From Chitinophagaceae bacterium (GTDB lineage Bacteria; Bacteroidota; Bacteroidia; Chitinophagales; Chitinophagaceae), in the NCBI GenBank assembly GCA_947458275.1, contig CANGYR010000002.1:248001-312000 (forward strand): a stretch of DNA of 64,000 nt, given 5' to 3'. A program made the translations under genes and the position numbers. Under the pieces are notes generated by a model that was given only the letters and a program-made list of their open reading frames with translations, did not search any database and was not told the origin of the DNA. Shown here in pieces: positions 35,263-44,683 of this stretch. Every line of letters begins with the position of its first letter. Position 1 is the stretch's first letter.

Positions 35263-37728
35263 TTAAACTTTTGATGCTCTGATGATATCGGCAAATACTC
35301 CGCTGGCTGTAACATCGGCTCCGGCGCCGGCGCCCTTAATGACAAGCGGCTGGTCTTTGTAACGATCGGTATAAAACAGCACGACATTGTCTTTCCCATA
35401 CAAATGATACAAGTCATTTTCCGGTTGGATATGTTGCAAACCCACGGATGCTTTACCGTGATTGTATGTTGCAACAAATTTCAATTTATGCCCATTGCTG
35501 TTAGCTTTGTCAAATAATTCTTTAAAATGCTCTTCCTGCATTGCCATCTCCTCATAAAAATTCTCAACGGTTCCTTTCATGCACGACTCGGGCATAAAGC
35601 TATTATTGGTGATGCTCTCCATTTCCAACTGCTCTCCTGCTTCTCTTGCCAGGATCATAATCTTTCTCATTACATCCGTGCCGCTGAGATCGAGGCGCGG
35701 ATCAGGCTCTGTGTATCCTTCTGCCTGTGCTTGTTTTACCACATCGGCAAATTTCTTTTTACCGTCGTAGTTATTAAAAACAAAATTGAGTGTACCGCTG
35801 AGTACCGCTTCAATCTTATGAATCCTGTCACCGCTGTGCATTAAATCATTGATGGTGCCTATGATGGGCAAACTTGCTCCAACATTGGTTTCAAACAAAA
35901 ACTGTGCATTGTATTCCCGGGAGAGGTCTTTTAATTTTTTGTAGTTCTGATAAGAAGATGCCGCGGCAAGCTTGTTGCAGGCCACTACGGAGATGCTTTT
36001 CAGCAAGAGTCTGTGGTATACATCCGCAACAATATTGCTTGCAGTAACGTCGACGAATACAGTGTTTCTTAGATTAAGACGAATAATTTCCTCCACAAAA
36101 AGTGAAAGATCAGCCATAGGTGCATTCTCCAGCGCTTCCTGCCAGCTGCCGGTATCAATCCCTTTTTCATCTATCAGCATTTTACGTGTGTTGCACAAAC
36201 CAATCAATCTGATATTCACACGCATTTTTTCCTGAAGGAAACCTATCTGCCGGTTGATTTGCGCGAGCAGACGCTGACCCACATTTCCTGTGCCGGCAAG
36301 GAAAACGTTCAACTGTTTGTACGTTTGTTCGAAAAACTCTTCATGCAACACATTGATTGTTTTGCTGACATCAGTAGTGTTGATTACAGCGGAAATATTT
36401 TTTTCTGAGGAGCCCTGAGCAATGGCTCTGATATTAATACCGTTTCTACCCATTGAACTGAACATACGTCCACTTACACCCGGGTGATTGCGCATGCTTT
36501 CTCCGACAGCAGCAACGATAGACAATCCTGATTCAATTTTTGGCGGATCAAGTTGTTGCAATGCCAATTCATTGGCAAATGCAAAATCAATAGCATTGCG
36601 TGCTTTAAGAGCCGCATTGCTTTCTATAGCCAGCGTAATTGATTGCTCCGATGAACTTTGAGTTATCAATATGATTTTAATTTTTTCATTGCTAAAAACC
36701 TCAAACAATCTCTTTGAGAAACCGGGAATTCCGTTAATATCATTTCCTTCCAATGTAATCAGGCAAATGTTGTTGATGCTTGAAATACCTGTTACCATTT
36801 CTGCGTCTTTGTCAAGGTTTTGTTCACCCTCCACTTTACCGTTGGATATTTTTGTTCCATAATCATTTGGGGCAAAAGTATTTTTAATCCAGACCGGAAT
36901 ATTTTTATTCATAACGGGCTGGATGGTGGGCGGATAAATCACTTTCGCTCCGAAATGCGACAATTCCATGGCCTCCTGATAGGAAATGTGAGGTATGATT
37001 TTAGCATTGCTGCTGAGACGGGGATCTGCAGTCATCATACCGCTTACATCGGTCCATATCTCCAGGTTGGATACATTCAATGCGGCAGCCACAATAGCGG
37101 CGGTATAATCGGATCCGCCTCTTCCGAGCGTGGTGGGGATGCCGTTCTTGTCAGATGCAATGAATCCTGGAAGGATATAACACTGATGGTTAAACGAAGC
37201 TACAAATTCAGCGATGCGGGCATCCGTAACGGAAAAATCCACAGCAGCCGTCCCGAAGGAAGAATTGGTGACAATCAGTTCACGACTGTCTTTCCACAGA
37301 GCATCCAAGCCATTTTCTTTGCAGGCCTGAGCAATGATTTGGGAAGAAAGCCATTCTCCGTATCCGGCTATGCGGTCTTTCGAACGCGGTGTTATTTCTC
37401 CTATGACAAAAAAACTATTCAGCAGAGATTTCAGCTCATCGATACTGTCTTTGATTAAACTGAGTAAAGCAGATTTGTTTTTATCAGAAATGAGCTCGTT
37501 GATACAATCAATGTGACGCTGCTCAACCGTATTGAGTTTTTCAAAGTAAGATGATTTTTTTTCGGCAGCGAGGGTGCCGGCATCCAGCAATAAATCCGTC
37601 ACTCCTCCCAGGGCAGATACCACTACAATGACCTGACTTTTTTTATTCGCCTCTCTTACTATGGAGATTACTTTTCTGATATTCTCCGCATTAGCTACAG
37701 ATGTACCTCCGAATTTTAATACTTGCAT
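35263..37728 (-). CDS. thrA: Bifunctional aspartate kinase / homoserine dehydrogenase
   Basis: 821 residues. The N-terminal aspartate kinase (1 to about 290; KFGGTSVANAENIRK, later GRGGSDYTA) is followed by ACT-type regulatory domains (about 310-455) and the NAD(P)-dependent homoserine dehydrogenase (about 460-821; FLAGTGNVGQRLLAQI, FETNVGASLPIIGT, YTEPDPRLDLSGTDVMRK). It catalyses the first and third steps from aspartate to threonine. Family members are inhibited by threonine; the ACT domains fit that, but it is not proved here. First structural gene of the operon, 74 nt after the leader peptide stop. Confidence 0.97.
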   Translation of the reverse strand: MQVLKFGGTSVANAENIRKVISIVREANKKSQVIVVVSALGGVTDLLLDAGTLAAEKKSSYFEKLNTVEQRHIDCINELISDKNKSALLSLIKDSIDELKSLLNSFFVIGEITPRSKDRIAGYGEWLSSQIIAQACKENGLDALWKDSRELIVTNSSFGTAAVDFSVTDARIAEFVASFNHQCYILPGFIASDKNGIPTTLGRGGSDYTAAIVAAALNVSNLEIWTDVSGMMTADPRLSSNAKIIPHISYQEAMELSHFGAKVIYPPTIQPVMNKNIPVWIKNTFAPNDYGTKISNGKVEGEQNLDKDAEMVTGISSINNICLITLEGNDINGIPGFSKRLFEVFSNEKIKIILITQSSSEQSITLAIESNAALKARNAIDFAFANELALQQLDPPKIESGLSIVAAVGESMRNHPGVSGRMFSSMGRNGINIRAIAQGSSEKNISAVINTTDVSKTINVLHEEFFEQTYKQLNVFLAGTGNVGQRLLAQINRQIGFLQEKMRVNIRLIGLCNTRKMLIDEKGIDTGSWQEALENAPMADLSLFVEEIIRLNLRNTVFVDVTASNIVADVYHRLLLKSISVVACNKLAAASSYQNYKKLKDLSREYNAQFLFETNVGASLPIIGTINDLMHSGDRIHKIEAVLSGTLNFVFNNYDGKKKFADVVKQAQAEGYTEPDPRLDLSGTDVMRKIMILAREAGEQLEMESITNNSFMPESCMKGTVENFYEEMAMQEEHFKELFDKANSNGHKLKFVATYNHGKASVGLQHIQPENDLYHLYGKDNVVLFYTDRYKDQPLVIKGAGAGADVTASGVFADIIRASKV

Positions 37729-37802
37729 AAATATGTTGTTAGAAAATTAAATGACCGATTAATTGAGTAAGACTTTTGTCTTTTGACAGCCTAAGCCCGC
37801 GG

Positions 37803-37874
37803 TTAATATGATACTTTGCAACCCTGACGGGTTGTAATAGTTGGAGTGATTGTTATAAGACAAATTTGTATCAT
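37803..37874 (-). CDS. thrL: thr operon leader peptide (attenuator peptide)
   Basis: 23 codons from ATG (37872-37874) to TAA (37803-37805). Residues 7-15 read ITITPTITT; overall 5 Thr and 5 Ile codons occur in 23, the composition expected for a ribosome-stalling leader of a threonine operon (compare thrL of enteric bacteria). A strong hairpin (CAACCC/GGGTTG, 37829-37834 with 37819-37824) overlaps codons 14-19, just after the Thr run. A longer helix can pair the start region (37868-37877) with the stop region (37805-37814), 10 bp without mismatch. Shortage of charged Thr or Ile tRNA would stall the ribosome before the hairpin. No strong T-tailed terminator is visible between leader and thrA, so the exact mechanism is open. 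Confidence 0.82.
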   Translation of the reverse strand: MIQICLITITPTITTRQGCKVSY

Positions 37875-37924
37875 ATTTTAATTTAAAAATTAAACTAAGA
37901 GCTTAAAATTAATCATAAATCATC

Positions 37925-37945
37925 AAAAAACAACCCAAAGGGGTT
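37925..37945 (-). terminator. Terminator-like hairpin upstream of the thr leader
   Basis: On the minus strand AACCC (37941-37945) pairs with GGGTT (37932-37936), 4-nt loop, followed by G and six T (37925-37930). It precedes the leader peptide by about 50 nt. It may be part of the operon's control or simply block antisense transcription out of the divergent H-NOX gene. Confidence 0.4.
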
Positions 37946-38077
37946 AACAAAATAAGCGCAAAGCTTTTGTTTAAGTATTTTAAACCCAAAATAACCTTTC
38001 TTAATCGCACTAAACCGATATCATTTGTTTGTATATTTACTAAAATTGAATTAAAAATAGCATAAAACTTTATCCTT

Positions 38078-38620
38078 ATGTATGGAATAGTTAATAAAGC
38101 GATTGAGGACTTGGTAAAAGAAAATTTTGGAGAAGAAAAATGGGATGCCGTAAAAAAAAGAAGCGGTATTGATGTTGATTTTTTCATAAGCAATGAGCCG
38201 TATAATGATGACATCACTTACAAGCTTGCCGGAGCTATTTCTGAAGAGATGAATGTAGAAGTGAAAACCGTTCTGCAGCTATTGGGTGAATGGTGGATTT
38301 TACGAACAACAAAAGAAAAATATGGTGGACTGTTGCAAGCCGGAGGAAACAATCTAAAAGAATTCTTAACTAACCTGCCTGTTTTCCATAATCATATCAT
38401 GATGATATACCCTAAACTCACTCCTCCTGAGTTCAAAGTGAGCGATATAGAAGAAAAAAGTATACATATTCATTACTATTCCAAAAGAGAGGGCTTGCAG
38501 GAGTTTGTGAGAGGGCTTTTGGTTGGACTTGGGAAAATGTACGAAACACCTGTAGAGATAATGCTGCTTGAGAGCAGAGACGATGGCAGTAATCACGAAG
38601 TATTCAAAGTAAGCTGGTAA
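38078..38620 (+). CDS. H-NOX heme nitric oxide/oxygen sensor protein
   Basis: 180 residues, a complete stand-alone H-NOX domain. It starts with the family sequence MYGIVNKAIEDLV. The proximal heme ligand is His104 in NLPVFHNHI, aligned with His105 of soluble guanylate cyclase beta-1. The heme-propionate motif YxSxR is Tyr133-Ser135-Arg137 in YYSKREGLQEFVRG. H-NOX proteins bind NO through ferrous heme and control a partner kinase or cyclase. The next gene, 7 nt away, is a kinase starting with the HNOBA domain, the natural H-NOX partner. Whether it also binds O2 cannot be judged without aligning the distal pocket. Confidence 0.95.
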   Translation: MYGIVNKAIEDLVKENFGEEKWDAVKKRSGIDVDFFISNEPYNDDITYKLAGAISEEMNVEVKTVLQLLGEWWILRTTKEKYGGLLQAGGNNLKEFLTNLPVFHNHIMMIYPKLTPPEFKVSDIEEKSIHIHYYSKREGLQEFVRGLLVGLGKMYETPVEIMLLESRDDGSNHEVFKVSW

Positions 38621-38627
38621 AAGAATA

Positions 38628-41003
38628 ATGTCATTTCAATTAACCTTTCAACAAGAGCAGTTCAATAGACTCCATCCGTTTTTCATGATCATTAATGAAG
38701 AACTGATTATTGAATCTAAAGGACATTCCCTTGAAAAAATAATCGGTGTATCTAAAGAAAAATTTGCCGATTGCTTCATCATAAAAAGACCTCATTTAGA
38801 CAGTATTAATAAAGAGTCATTACAAAAAATCTGTGGCGGATTGTTATTAATCGAAACCATTAACCACCCAAAGATTACACTCAGAGGTCAATTGGAATTA
38901 TTAGACGAAAACAGCAATTTTATTTTCATCGGCTCCCCATGGATTTTATCAACGGAAGAACTCAATAAAACCGGACTTACCTTTAAAGAATTTGCCGCTC
39001 ACGATTCTCTGTTGGATATGTTGCACATTAATCATTCTTCCAGTATTGTAAATAAAGAGTTGAAAGAATTACTTGGTCAGGTTAACAAACAAAAAGAAGA
39101 ATTAAAAACATCTGCCGAAAAAATTAAAGACTATGCACTTTCATTACAAGAAAGCAATAAACGATATGAGCTTGTTTCCAAGGCTACCTCAGAAGCTATA
39201 TGGGATTGGGATATTATAAACAACACTATTTTTTTCGGAGATGGATTTTCAAGAGTTTTTGGATATAAATTAAATGATATTCAGCATGATTTAAAATGGT
39301 GGAATAATAATGTGCATGCAGATGATTATCAGAAGATCATGACTAATATGGAAAAAGCATTCGAAAGCAATTCAGATATCTGGGAAGCAGAATACCGATT
39401 CAGAAAAGCTGATGGAAGCTATGCCATATCGCATGACAAGGCCTACATATTAAGAAATGAAACCGGCCATGCCATTAGAATAATTGGTGCTGTTCAGGAT
39501 ATCACCAAGAAAAAAAGAGAAGAGCAGCATTTGAAGTTGCTGGAATCTGTGGTAGAGAAAACCAATGACAGTGTTATCATCATGTCAGCGAAAGAAAATC
39601 TTCCTATACTTTATGTGAACAAAGCTTTTACCAAAATCACAGGGTATTCCAGCGAAGAGGCAATTGGTCAATCTCCTATAATGCTGAGTGGCCCAAAGTC
39701 TGATGCTCAAATAGTGGAGCGAGTCATTTCAAGTATCCTTAAATTTGAAAGTTCAGAAGCTACGGTCATTGCCTATAAAAAAAACAAGGAAGAAATATGG
39801 CTTAATTTCACCCTCAATCCGGTTACAAATCAAAGAGGTCGTATCAGTCACTGGATATCCATTCAGAGGGATATCACAGAAATGGTAAATGCCAACCGAG
39901 AAATTGAAAAACAAAAAAAATTCACCGATGATATCCTGAACAACATACCCGCAGATATTGCAGTGTTTGATCAAAACCACAATTATCTGTACTTAAACCC
40001 AACAGCAATTAAAGATGAAGAAAGAAGACAATGGCTGATTGGGAAAAACGACTTTGATTATGCTGCATATTTTGGCATTGATGATACCATGGCAAAAAAA
40101 AGAAGAGCATTATATGATCATGCAGTGAATGAAAAAAAGGTTGTCGATTGGGTTGACGAGCATAAAACAAAGGAGGGTGAAACAAAATATATTTTAAGGA
40201 ATTTTTACCCATATTTTGAAGGCGAGAGATTAAAGTACATGATTGGATATGGCATTGATATAACACAGACCAAAATTGCAGAAAATAAACTGCAAGAGGC
40301 ACTTGACGCACTCAAAGCAGTAAATATTGAATTGGAACAATTTGCCTACATCGCTTCTCATGATTTACAGGAGCCATTGAGAATGGTTAGCAGCTTTCTC
40401 TCTCAACTGGAAAAAAAATACAGTTCAGTAATTGATGATAAAGGAAAAGAATACATACATTATGCTGTTGATGGAGCTAAGCGAATGCGTCAGATTATTC
40501 TGGACTTACTTGAATTTTCCAGAGTTGGAAGAACAGACGAAACTTTAAAAGAAGTTGACTTGAATTCCATCATCAATGAAATCATTTTGCTGCACAGCAA
40601 GCAAATAGAAGAATTGAAGGCTACTGTAAAATTTGATACACTGCCGGTTATAAATACATTCAAGTCGCCTGTCAGACAGGTTTTTCAGAATCTGATAAAC
40701 AATGGTTTGAAATATCATAGAAAAGGAGTACAACCCATAATTAACATAGAGGCAATAGAATACGAAGATGCTTGGCAATTTTCAATTAAAGACAATGGAT
40801 TGGGAATTGATGAGCAATACCACGAGAAGATATTTGTAATATTTCAGCGTTTACACAATCGGGATGAATATTCGGGTACCGGAATTGGGCTGGCAATTAC
40901 TAAAAAAATCATTGAGAATTTGGGTGGAAAAATTTGGCTAACATCTGCACCCAATGAAGGAAGTACTTTCTTCTTCACAATAAAAAAACAAGAAGGTTTA
41001 TAG
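38628..41003 (+). CDS. HNOBA-PAS-PAS-PAS histidine kinase, H-NOX partner
   Basis: 791 residues, soluble. N-terminal HNOBA domain (about 5-145: FNRLHPFFMIINEELI, KRPHLDS, LRGQLELL, FIFIGSPWILSTEELNKTGL, HDSLLDML), then a coiled-coil signalling helix (about 148-185), three PAS domains (about 185-297, 300-425, 430-555; two end in DITKKKREE or DITEMVN-like caps) and a kinase core. The phospho-acceptor is His578 in YIASHDLQEPLR; the ATPase has FQNLINNGLKYH, DNGLGID and GTGIGLAI. Without a receiver domain it must pass phosphate on. The H-NOX gene lies directly upstream and a REC-containing kinase directly downstream, so the three probably form one NO-responsive pathway. Confidence 0.93.
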   Translation: MSFQLTFQQEQFNRLHPFFMIINEELIIESKGHSLEKIIGVSKEKFADCFIIKRPHLDSINKESLQKICGGLLLIETINHPKITLRGQLELLDENSNFIFIGSPWILSTEELNKTGLTFKEFAAHDSLLDMLHINHSSSIVNKELKELLGQVNKQKEELKTSAEKIKDYALSLQESNKRYELVSKATSEAIWDWDIINNTIFFGDGFSRVFGYKLNDIQHDLKWWNNNVHADDYQKIMTNMEKAFESNSDIWEAEYRFRKADGSYAISHDKAYILRNETGHAIRIIGAVQDITKKKREEQHLKLLESVVEKTNDSVIIMSAKENLPILYVNKAFTKITGYSSEEAIGQSPIMLSGPKSDAQIVERVISSILKFESSEATVIAYKKNKEEIWLNFTLNPVTNQRGRISHWISIQRDITEMVNANREIEKQKKFTDDILNNIPADIAVFDQNHNYLYLNPTAIKDEERRQWLIGKNDFDYAAYFGIDDTMAKKRRALYDHAVNEKKVVDWVDEHKTKEGETKYILRNFYPYFEGERLKYMIGYGIDITQTKIAENKLQEALDALKAVNIELEQFAYIASHDLQEPLRMVSSFLSQLEKKYSSVIDDKGKEYIHYAVDGAKRMRQIILDLLEFSRVGRTDETLKEVDLNSIINEIILLHSKQIEELKATVKFDTLPVINTFKSPVRQVFQNLINNGLKYHRKGVQPIINIEAIEYEDAWQFSIKDNGLGIDEQYHEKIFVIFQRLHNRDEYSGTGIGLAITKKIIENLGGKIWLTSAPNEGSTFFFTIKKQEGL

Positions 41004-41016
41004 ATTCAATCTTTTA

Positions 41017-41024
41017 TAAATTTG
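41017..41024 (+). promoter_or_regulatory. -7-like element next to the REC-PAS-kinase start
   Basis: Perfect TAAATTTG only 6 nt before the ATG at 41031. If active, the transcript would be nearly leaderless and allow expression independent of the upstream kinase. Confidence 0.3.
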
Positions 41025-41030
41025 CTACTA

Positions 41031-42449
41031 ATGCGAAAAGATAAAAACAGTCTAAGCATATTGATTGTAGAAGACAATCCCGGTGATTATGCCCTTATCA
41101 GTGATTATCTGGAAGAGCAAATCAGCAACCCGGATACTGAGCATGCGCGAAATTTTTCCGAAGCCGAAAAAAAAATGTCCGATAAACATTTTGATGTCGT
41201 TTTACTTGACCTTACCCTGCCCGATAAAACCGGTGAAGATTTGATCAGAGATGCTGTAGGAAAAAGCAAAGGTGCTCCGGTAATTGTTTTAACCGGCTAT
41301 GCAGACATTGAATTCAGTATTCGTTCTCTTTCACTTAAAGCTTCAGATTACTTATTAAAAGATGATATCAATGCTTCCTCTTTATACAAAAGCATCATTT
41401 ACAATATAGAAAGGAAGAAATCCAGTCAATTGTTAGAAGAGTCAGAGAGAAGATACAGTAATCTCTTCCAAATGAGTCCCCAGCCAATGTGGATTTTTGA
41501 TATGAAAAATTATCAGTTCCATCAGGTAAACAAGGCTGCAATTGAAAATTATGGTTATACGGAGGAAGAATTTCTAGAAATGAGTTTGTTTGATATTGTT
41601 CCAGAAGTAGAAATAGATAGTGTGAAGGAAATAGACAGCAATCTTGAATCAATCAAGGAGAATTTGTACAAAGGAAGATTTAAACACATAAAAAAAACAA
41701 AGGAAATCATTGATGTTGATATTTACAGTAATCTTATAACCATAAATGATAAAATTTATCAGTTTGTAATCTCCATTGACGTTACCGAAAAAGTATTGTA
41801 CGAACATAAAATTACCAAAGCCATCATTAAAGCTCAGGAAGACGAGCGATATGAGATTGGCGCTGAATTGCATGATAATATTTGCCAAATCCTGGCCAGC
41901 AGTCAGCTAAGTCTGGAGTTGCTATCAGACAAGACACCGGAATCTTCTTTAAAATGGCTGATGAGGGCTAAAGAGCAAATCAATCTTGCATTAAATGAAA
42001 TCAGAAAAATATCTCACAGACTTGCTCCGGCATTTTTTGATGAGTTAACTTTAGAGGAGGCCCTGAATAAACTGCTTTCCAATTTCAATCAAACCAATCA
42101 ATATAAAATCAATTTCAATTTTGATAAATCATTAGGCGACTTGCATCTCAAAACTGATATTGAGCTTAATTTATACAGGATTGTACAGGAACAGCTCAAT
42201 AACATCTTAAAATATGCAAAAGCATCTGTTATCAATATTGAGATGTCCACAGTTAAAAACAAACTCTTTCTGAGTATTTCAGATAATGGAGTTGGATTTG
42301 ATACTGTCTCAACCGAAAAGGGCATAGGTCTGTCAAATATGAAAAGAAGAGCAGAGTTATTCTCTGGAAGCTTTGAAATATTTTCTTTTCCCGGCAAAGG
42401 TTGTGAAGTGGTGATATACATCCCTCTTGACCATGCTGCCGGAGATTAA
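41031..42449 (+). CDS. REC-PAS-HisKA_3-type hybrid sensor kinase
   Basis: 472 residues from ATG 41031 (a TTG 9 nt earlier adds nothing conserved). An N-terminal receiver domain (about 8-125) has acidic residues Glu14-Asp15 and the phospho-acceptor Asp60 in VVLLDLTLPD. A PAS domain follows (about 140-260; NLFQMSPQPMWIFDM), then a NarX/DesK-like dimerisation helix with His281 in IGAELHDNICQ, and an ATPase (VQEQLNNILKYA, DNGVGFD, GIGLSNMKRR). It would receive phosphate from the upstream kinase and signal onward through its own kinase core; the final target is not in the window. It ends 10 nt from the convergent CAP gene. Confidence 0.9.
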   Translation: MRKDKNSLSILIVEDNPGDYALISDYLEEQISNPDTEHARNFSEAEKKMSDKHFDVVLLDLTLPDKTGEDLIRDAVGKSKGAPVIVLTGYADIEFSIRSLSLKASDYLLKDDINASSLYKSIIYNIERKKSSQLLEESERRYSNLFQMSPQPMWIFDMKNYQFHQVNKAAIENYGYTEEEFLEMSLFDIVPEVEIDSVKEIDSNLESIKENLYKGRFKHIKKTKEIIDVDIYSNLITINDKIYQFVISIDVTEKVLYEHKITKAIIKAQEDERYEIGAELHDNICQILASSQLSLELLSDKTPESSLKWLMRAKEQINLALNEIRKISHRLAPAFFDELTLEEALNKLLSNFNQTNQYKINFNFDKSLGDLHLKTDIELNLYRIVQEQLNNILKYAKASVINIEMSTVKNKLFLSISDNGVGFDTVSTEKGIGLSNMKRRAELFSGSFEIFSFPGKGCEVVIYIPLDHAAGD

Positions 42450-42459
42450 ACATCCGCCG

Positions 42460-43152
42460 TTAATAAAGAAAATCAAGTACCGCATTAAATCGATATGTTG
42501 TATGTGGCTGAATGGACACCCCAACTGTCAAATATTGGGGAGAAAGACAAATTTTTCTATGTCCGAGTGAAGGAACATTGTTGTCAATTAAAAGGGCTAA
42601 GACAATTTCCATAGGATCTGAATCTCCATAGTGACAGCATTCCCCATAAAAATTTTGCTGACAATTGTTTAGTCTGTCATGACCAACATATCCAACCTTT
42701 CCTGATTCAATAGCATGACATTTGGCACTTTCAAAAGCTTTCTCATCTGGAAGCAATGCAACAGAAATTGACTTGGCATTTTTCAGATCCCTTACCAGTG
42801 AACTATAATAATAGTTTCTTTTTGAAGGAGCCACATAATATTTGCTTTTGGGATTAAGCAAAACTGAATTTAAAAACAACTGAGGGGAATATCTCACCTG
42901 ATTCAGTATCCATATTACCTCCTTCTCTTCCTGAGTCAGAAAGGCAGCATCTTTGGCTGTATTTAGATTATTAAACTTGATGGTATTCCAGAGAGGGGAA
43001 TATGTAGAAAGTGGATTTGAGTTTATATTATGAATTGCCTTCTTTTCAACTGGAGGAATTGTTTTAAAAAAGTAAAAATTTTTGTTTGCAGCAGATGAGC
43101 TTGTGGTTAGAATCAGAGCAAAGGCTATAAGAATATTTTTAGGATTAGACAT
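42460..43152 (-). CDS. Secreted CAP-superfamily (SCP-like) protein
   Basis: 230 residues. Signal peptide 1-22 (ending SSSAAN). The C-terminal part (about 85-230) matches the CAP fold: EKEVIWILNQVRYSPQLFLNS at the start, GKVGYVGHDRL in the middle, and NNVPSLGHRKICLSP plus YLTVGVSI at the end. The His residues in GHDRL and GHRK correspond to the CAP cavity. Bacterial members are extracellular or periplasmic with mostly unknown roles. Four cysteines after residue 140 may form disulfides. No sorting domain is present. Confidence 0.8.
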   Translation of the reverse strand: MSNPKNILIAFALILTTSSSAANKNFYFFKTIPPVEKKAIHNINSNPLSTYSPLWNTIKFNNLNTAKDAAFLTQEEKEVIWILNQVRYSPQLFLNSVLLNPKSKYYVAPSKRNYYYSSLVRDLKNAKSISVALLPDEKAFESAKCHAIESGKVGYVGHDRLNNCQQNFYGECCHYGDSDPMEIVLALLIDNNVPSLGHRKICLSPQYLTVGVSIQPHTTYRFNAVLDFLY

Positions 43153-43241
43153 AACAGATAGATTTTGGATGATTATTTAAAGACATAATGAAAATAAAAA
43201 TCTAAATCAATAAAAAATGTTAATACTATTTGATTTAAGAA

Positions 43242-43973
43242 TCATTTCACTAAATAATCTACCTTCAAAGTAATTGAAGCTGTTTTTAGTTTGTTAATGG
43301 TATTGAATGCACCCCCATAGCTATAATCTTCATTGCTATTTTTACCTGTTATCTGAAAAACACCCATCGTAGCTTTTTTGATACCTCCCAAAGAACCGCC
43401 GCTGTTATTGGCAATTGTTTCAGCCCTTACTTTCGAGTCCTGACTGGCCTTAGCCAATAAATCAATTTTCAATTCATTTAATCTGGTATAATAGTATTCC
43501 GGCGCGTTGGAAGTAAGCTCTATACCCTTTTCAAGCAATTCGGTTATTTCCCGTGATAGTTTTTCAACTCTTTCAATATCACTTGATTCAACCTTTACAC
43601 TTCCGGTAAGCGTATACCCTGTAAACTCAGTACTGATTTCATTCCCTTTATCATCAAATTTGCGCTGAAAGTTTTTGGTTACATTTACTGAAGAGAATAC
43701 TATATTACTGTCAACGATACCCTTTGAATTCAGGTATTCTTTTATCACCCTTTCATCTTCTTTCAGACTGGCATATGCAGTTTTAAGTTCAATACTGTTT
43801 CTGTTAAAAGCTCCGTTCCAGACAATCAGATTGCTGGTAAAATCGGTTTCGGCCAAACCGGTTACAGAAATTGTTTCACTTGTTCGGAATTTATAGTTGT
43901 ATGCGTTTCCTATAATCCATAGACCGATAATGATGGACAAAGCGATGATGGCTGTTGGGAGATAATTTTTCAT
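43242..43973 (-). CDS. SIMPL-domain (DUF541) protein
   Basis: 243 residues. One N-terminal membrane helix (5-27) anchors it, followed by the SIMPL domain: RTSETISVTGLAETDF at the start, repeated YLNSKGIVDSNIVFSSVNV, and TASITLKVDYLVK at the C terminus. The family includes the E. coli YggE protein linked with oxidative stress resistance, but its molecular function is unclear. It is separated from the CAP gene by 89 nt. Confidence 0.88.
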   Translation of the reverse strand: MKNYLPTAIIALSIIIGLWIIGNAYNYKFRTSETISVTGLAETDFTSNLIVWNGAFNRNSIELKTAYASLKEDERVIKEYLNSKGIVDSNIVFSSVNVTKNFQRKFDDKGNEISTEFTGYTLTGSVKVESSDIERVEKLSREITELLEKGIELTSNAPEYYYTRLNELKIDLLAKASQDSKVRAETIANNSGGSLGGIKKATMGVFQITGKNSNEDYSYGGAFNTINKLKTASITLKVDYLVK

Positions 43974-44118
43974 TTTTTTGTAGTTAATATTAAATACAAT
44001 TTAGCCAAACATTTAATAAAAAATCCTATTATTAATATAATTTTAATCATTGTGGGATGTTACGAACAATTGAATTAATGATTTGTTTGTTTAAAATTGT
44101 AATCTCAAATATTGAATT

Positions 44119-44682
44119 ATGCAAAGAATAGTGGTGGCCATTACCGGAGCTAGCGGGTCTATCTACGCTAAAATTTTGCTGTCTAAATTGTTGCAGCTCG
44201 GCGACAAAATTGATGAGCTATCATTATTAATGACAAATAATGCCAAAGAGGTTTGGCGTACAGAACTGGGAGATGAAAGTTTCAATAATTTACCTTTAAA
44301 ATACTATACCCAGCAAGATTTCAATGCTCCTTTTGCATCCGGTTCGGGACAATATAATACAATGATTATCATTCCCTGCAGTATGGGTACTCTGGGAAGA
44401 ATTGCCACCGGTATATCCAATGATCTGATTACACGTGCAGCAGATGTAATATTAAAAGAAAGAAGAAAATTGATTTGTGTTGCAAGGGACACACCCTACA
44501 ACCTTATTCACATAAAAAATATGGAGAGCATTACGCTGGCCGGAGGAATCATTTGTCCGGCTACGCCTTCTTTTTACAGCAACCCGAAAACAATAGAAGA
44601 AGTTGCCGCTACCGTAGTAGATAGAGTGATTGATTTGGCAGGTTTGCCTGTAAAGACTTATAGATGGGGAGAGGAAAAATAA
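44119..44682 (+). CDS. ubiX: UbiX-type flavin prenyltransferase
   Basis: 187 residues. UbiX attaches a dimethylallyl group to FMN to make the prenylated flavin used by UbiD decarboxylases. The N-terminal flavin-binding motif is VVAITGASGSIYA; IIPCSMGTLGRIATG and the conserved ERRKLICVARDTPYNLIHIKNM region (split here by its length) are clear. The product likely serves a UbiD enzyme in quinone or aromatic metabolism, not encoded here. The typical fit and length give a safe call. Confidence 0.93.
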   Translation: MQRIVVAITGASGSIYAKILLSKLLQLGDKIDELSLLMTNNAKEVWRTELGDESFNNLPLKYYTQQDFNAPFASGSGQYNTMIIIPCSMGTLGRIATGISNDLITRAADVILKERRKLICVARDTPYNLIHIKNMESITLAGGIICPATPSFYSNPKTIEEVAATVVDRVIDLAGLPVKTYRWGEEK

Positions 44683-44683
44683 G

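Noticed and set aside
37909-38217. 102-residue minus-strand frame over the H-NOX start
   Set aside because: It is antisense to the well-supported H-NOX gene and resembles no protein; the real small gene here is the thr leader at 37803-37874.
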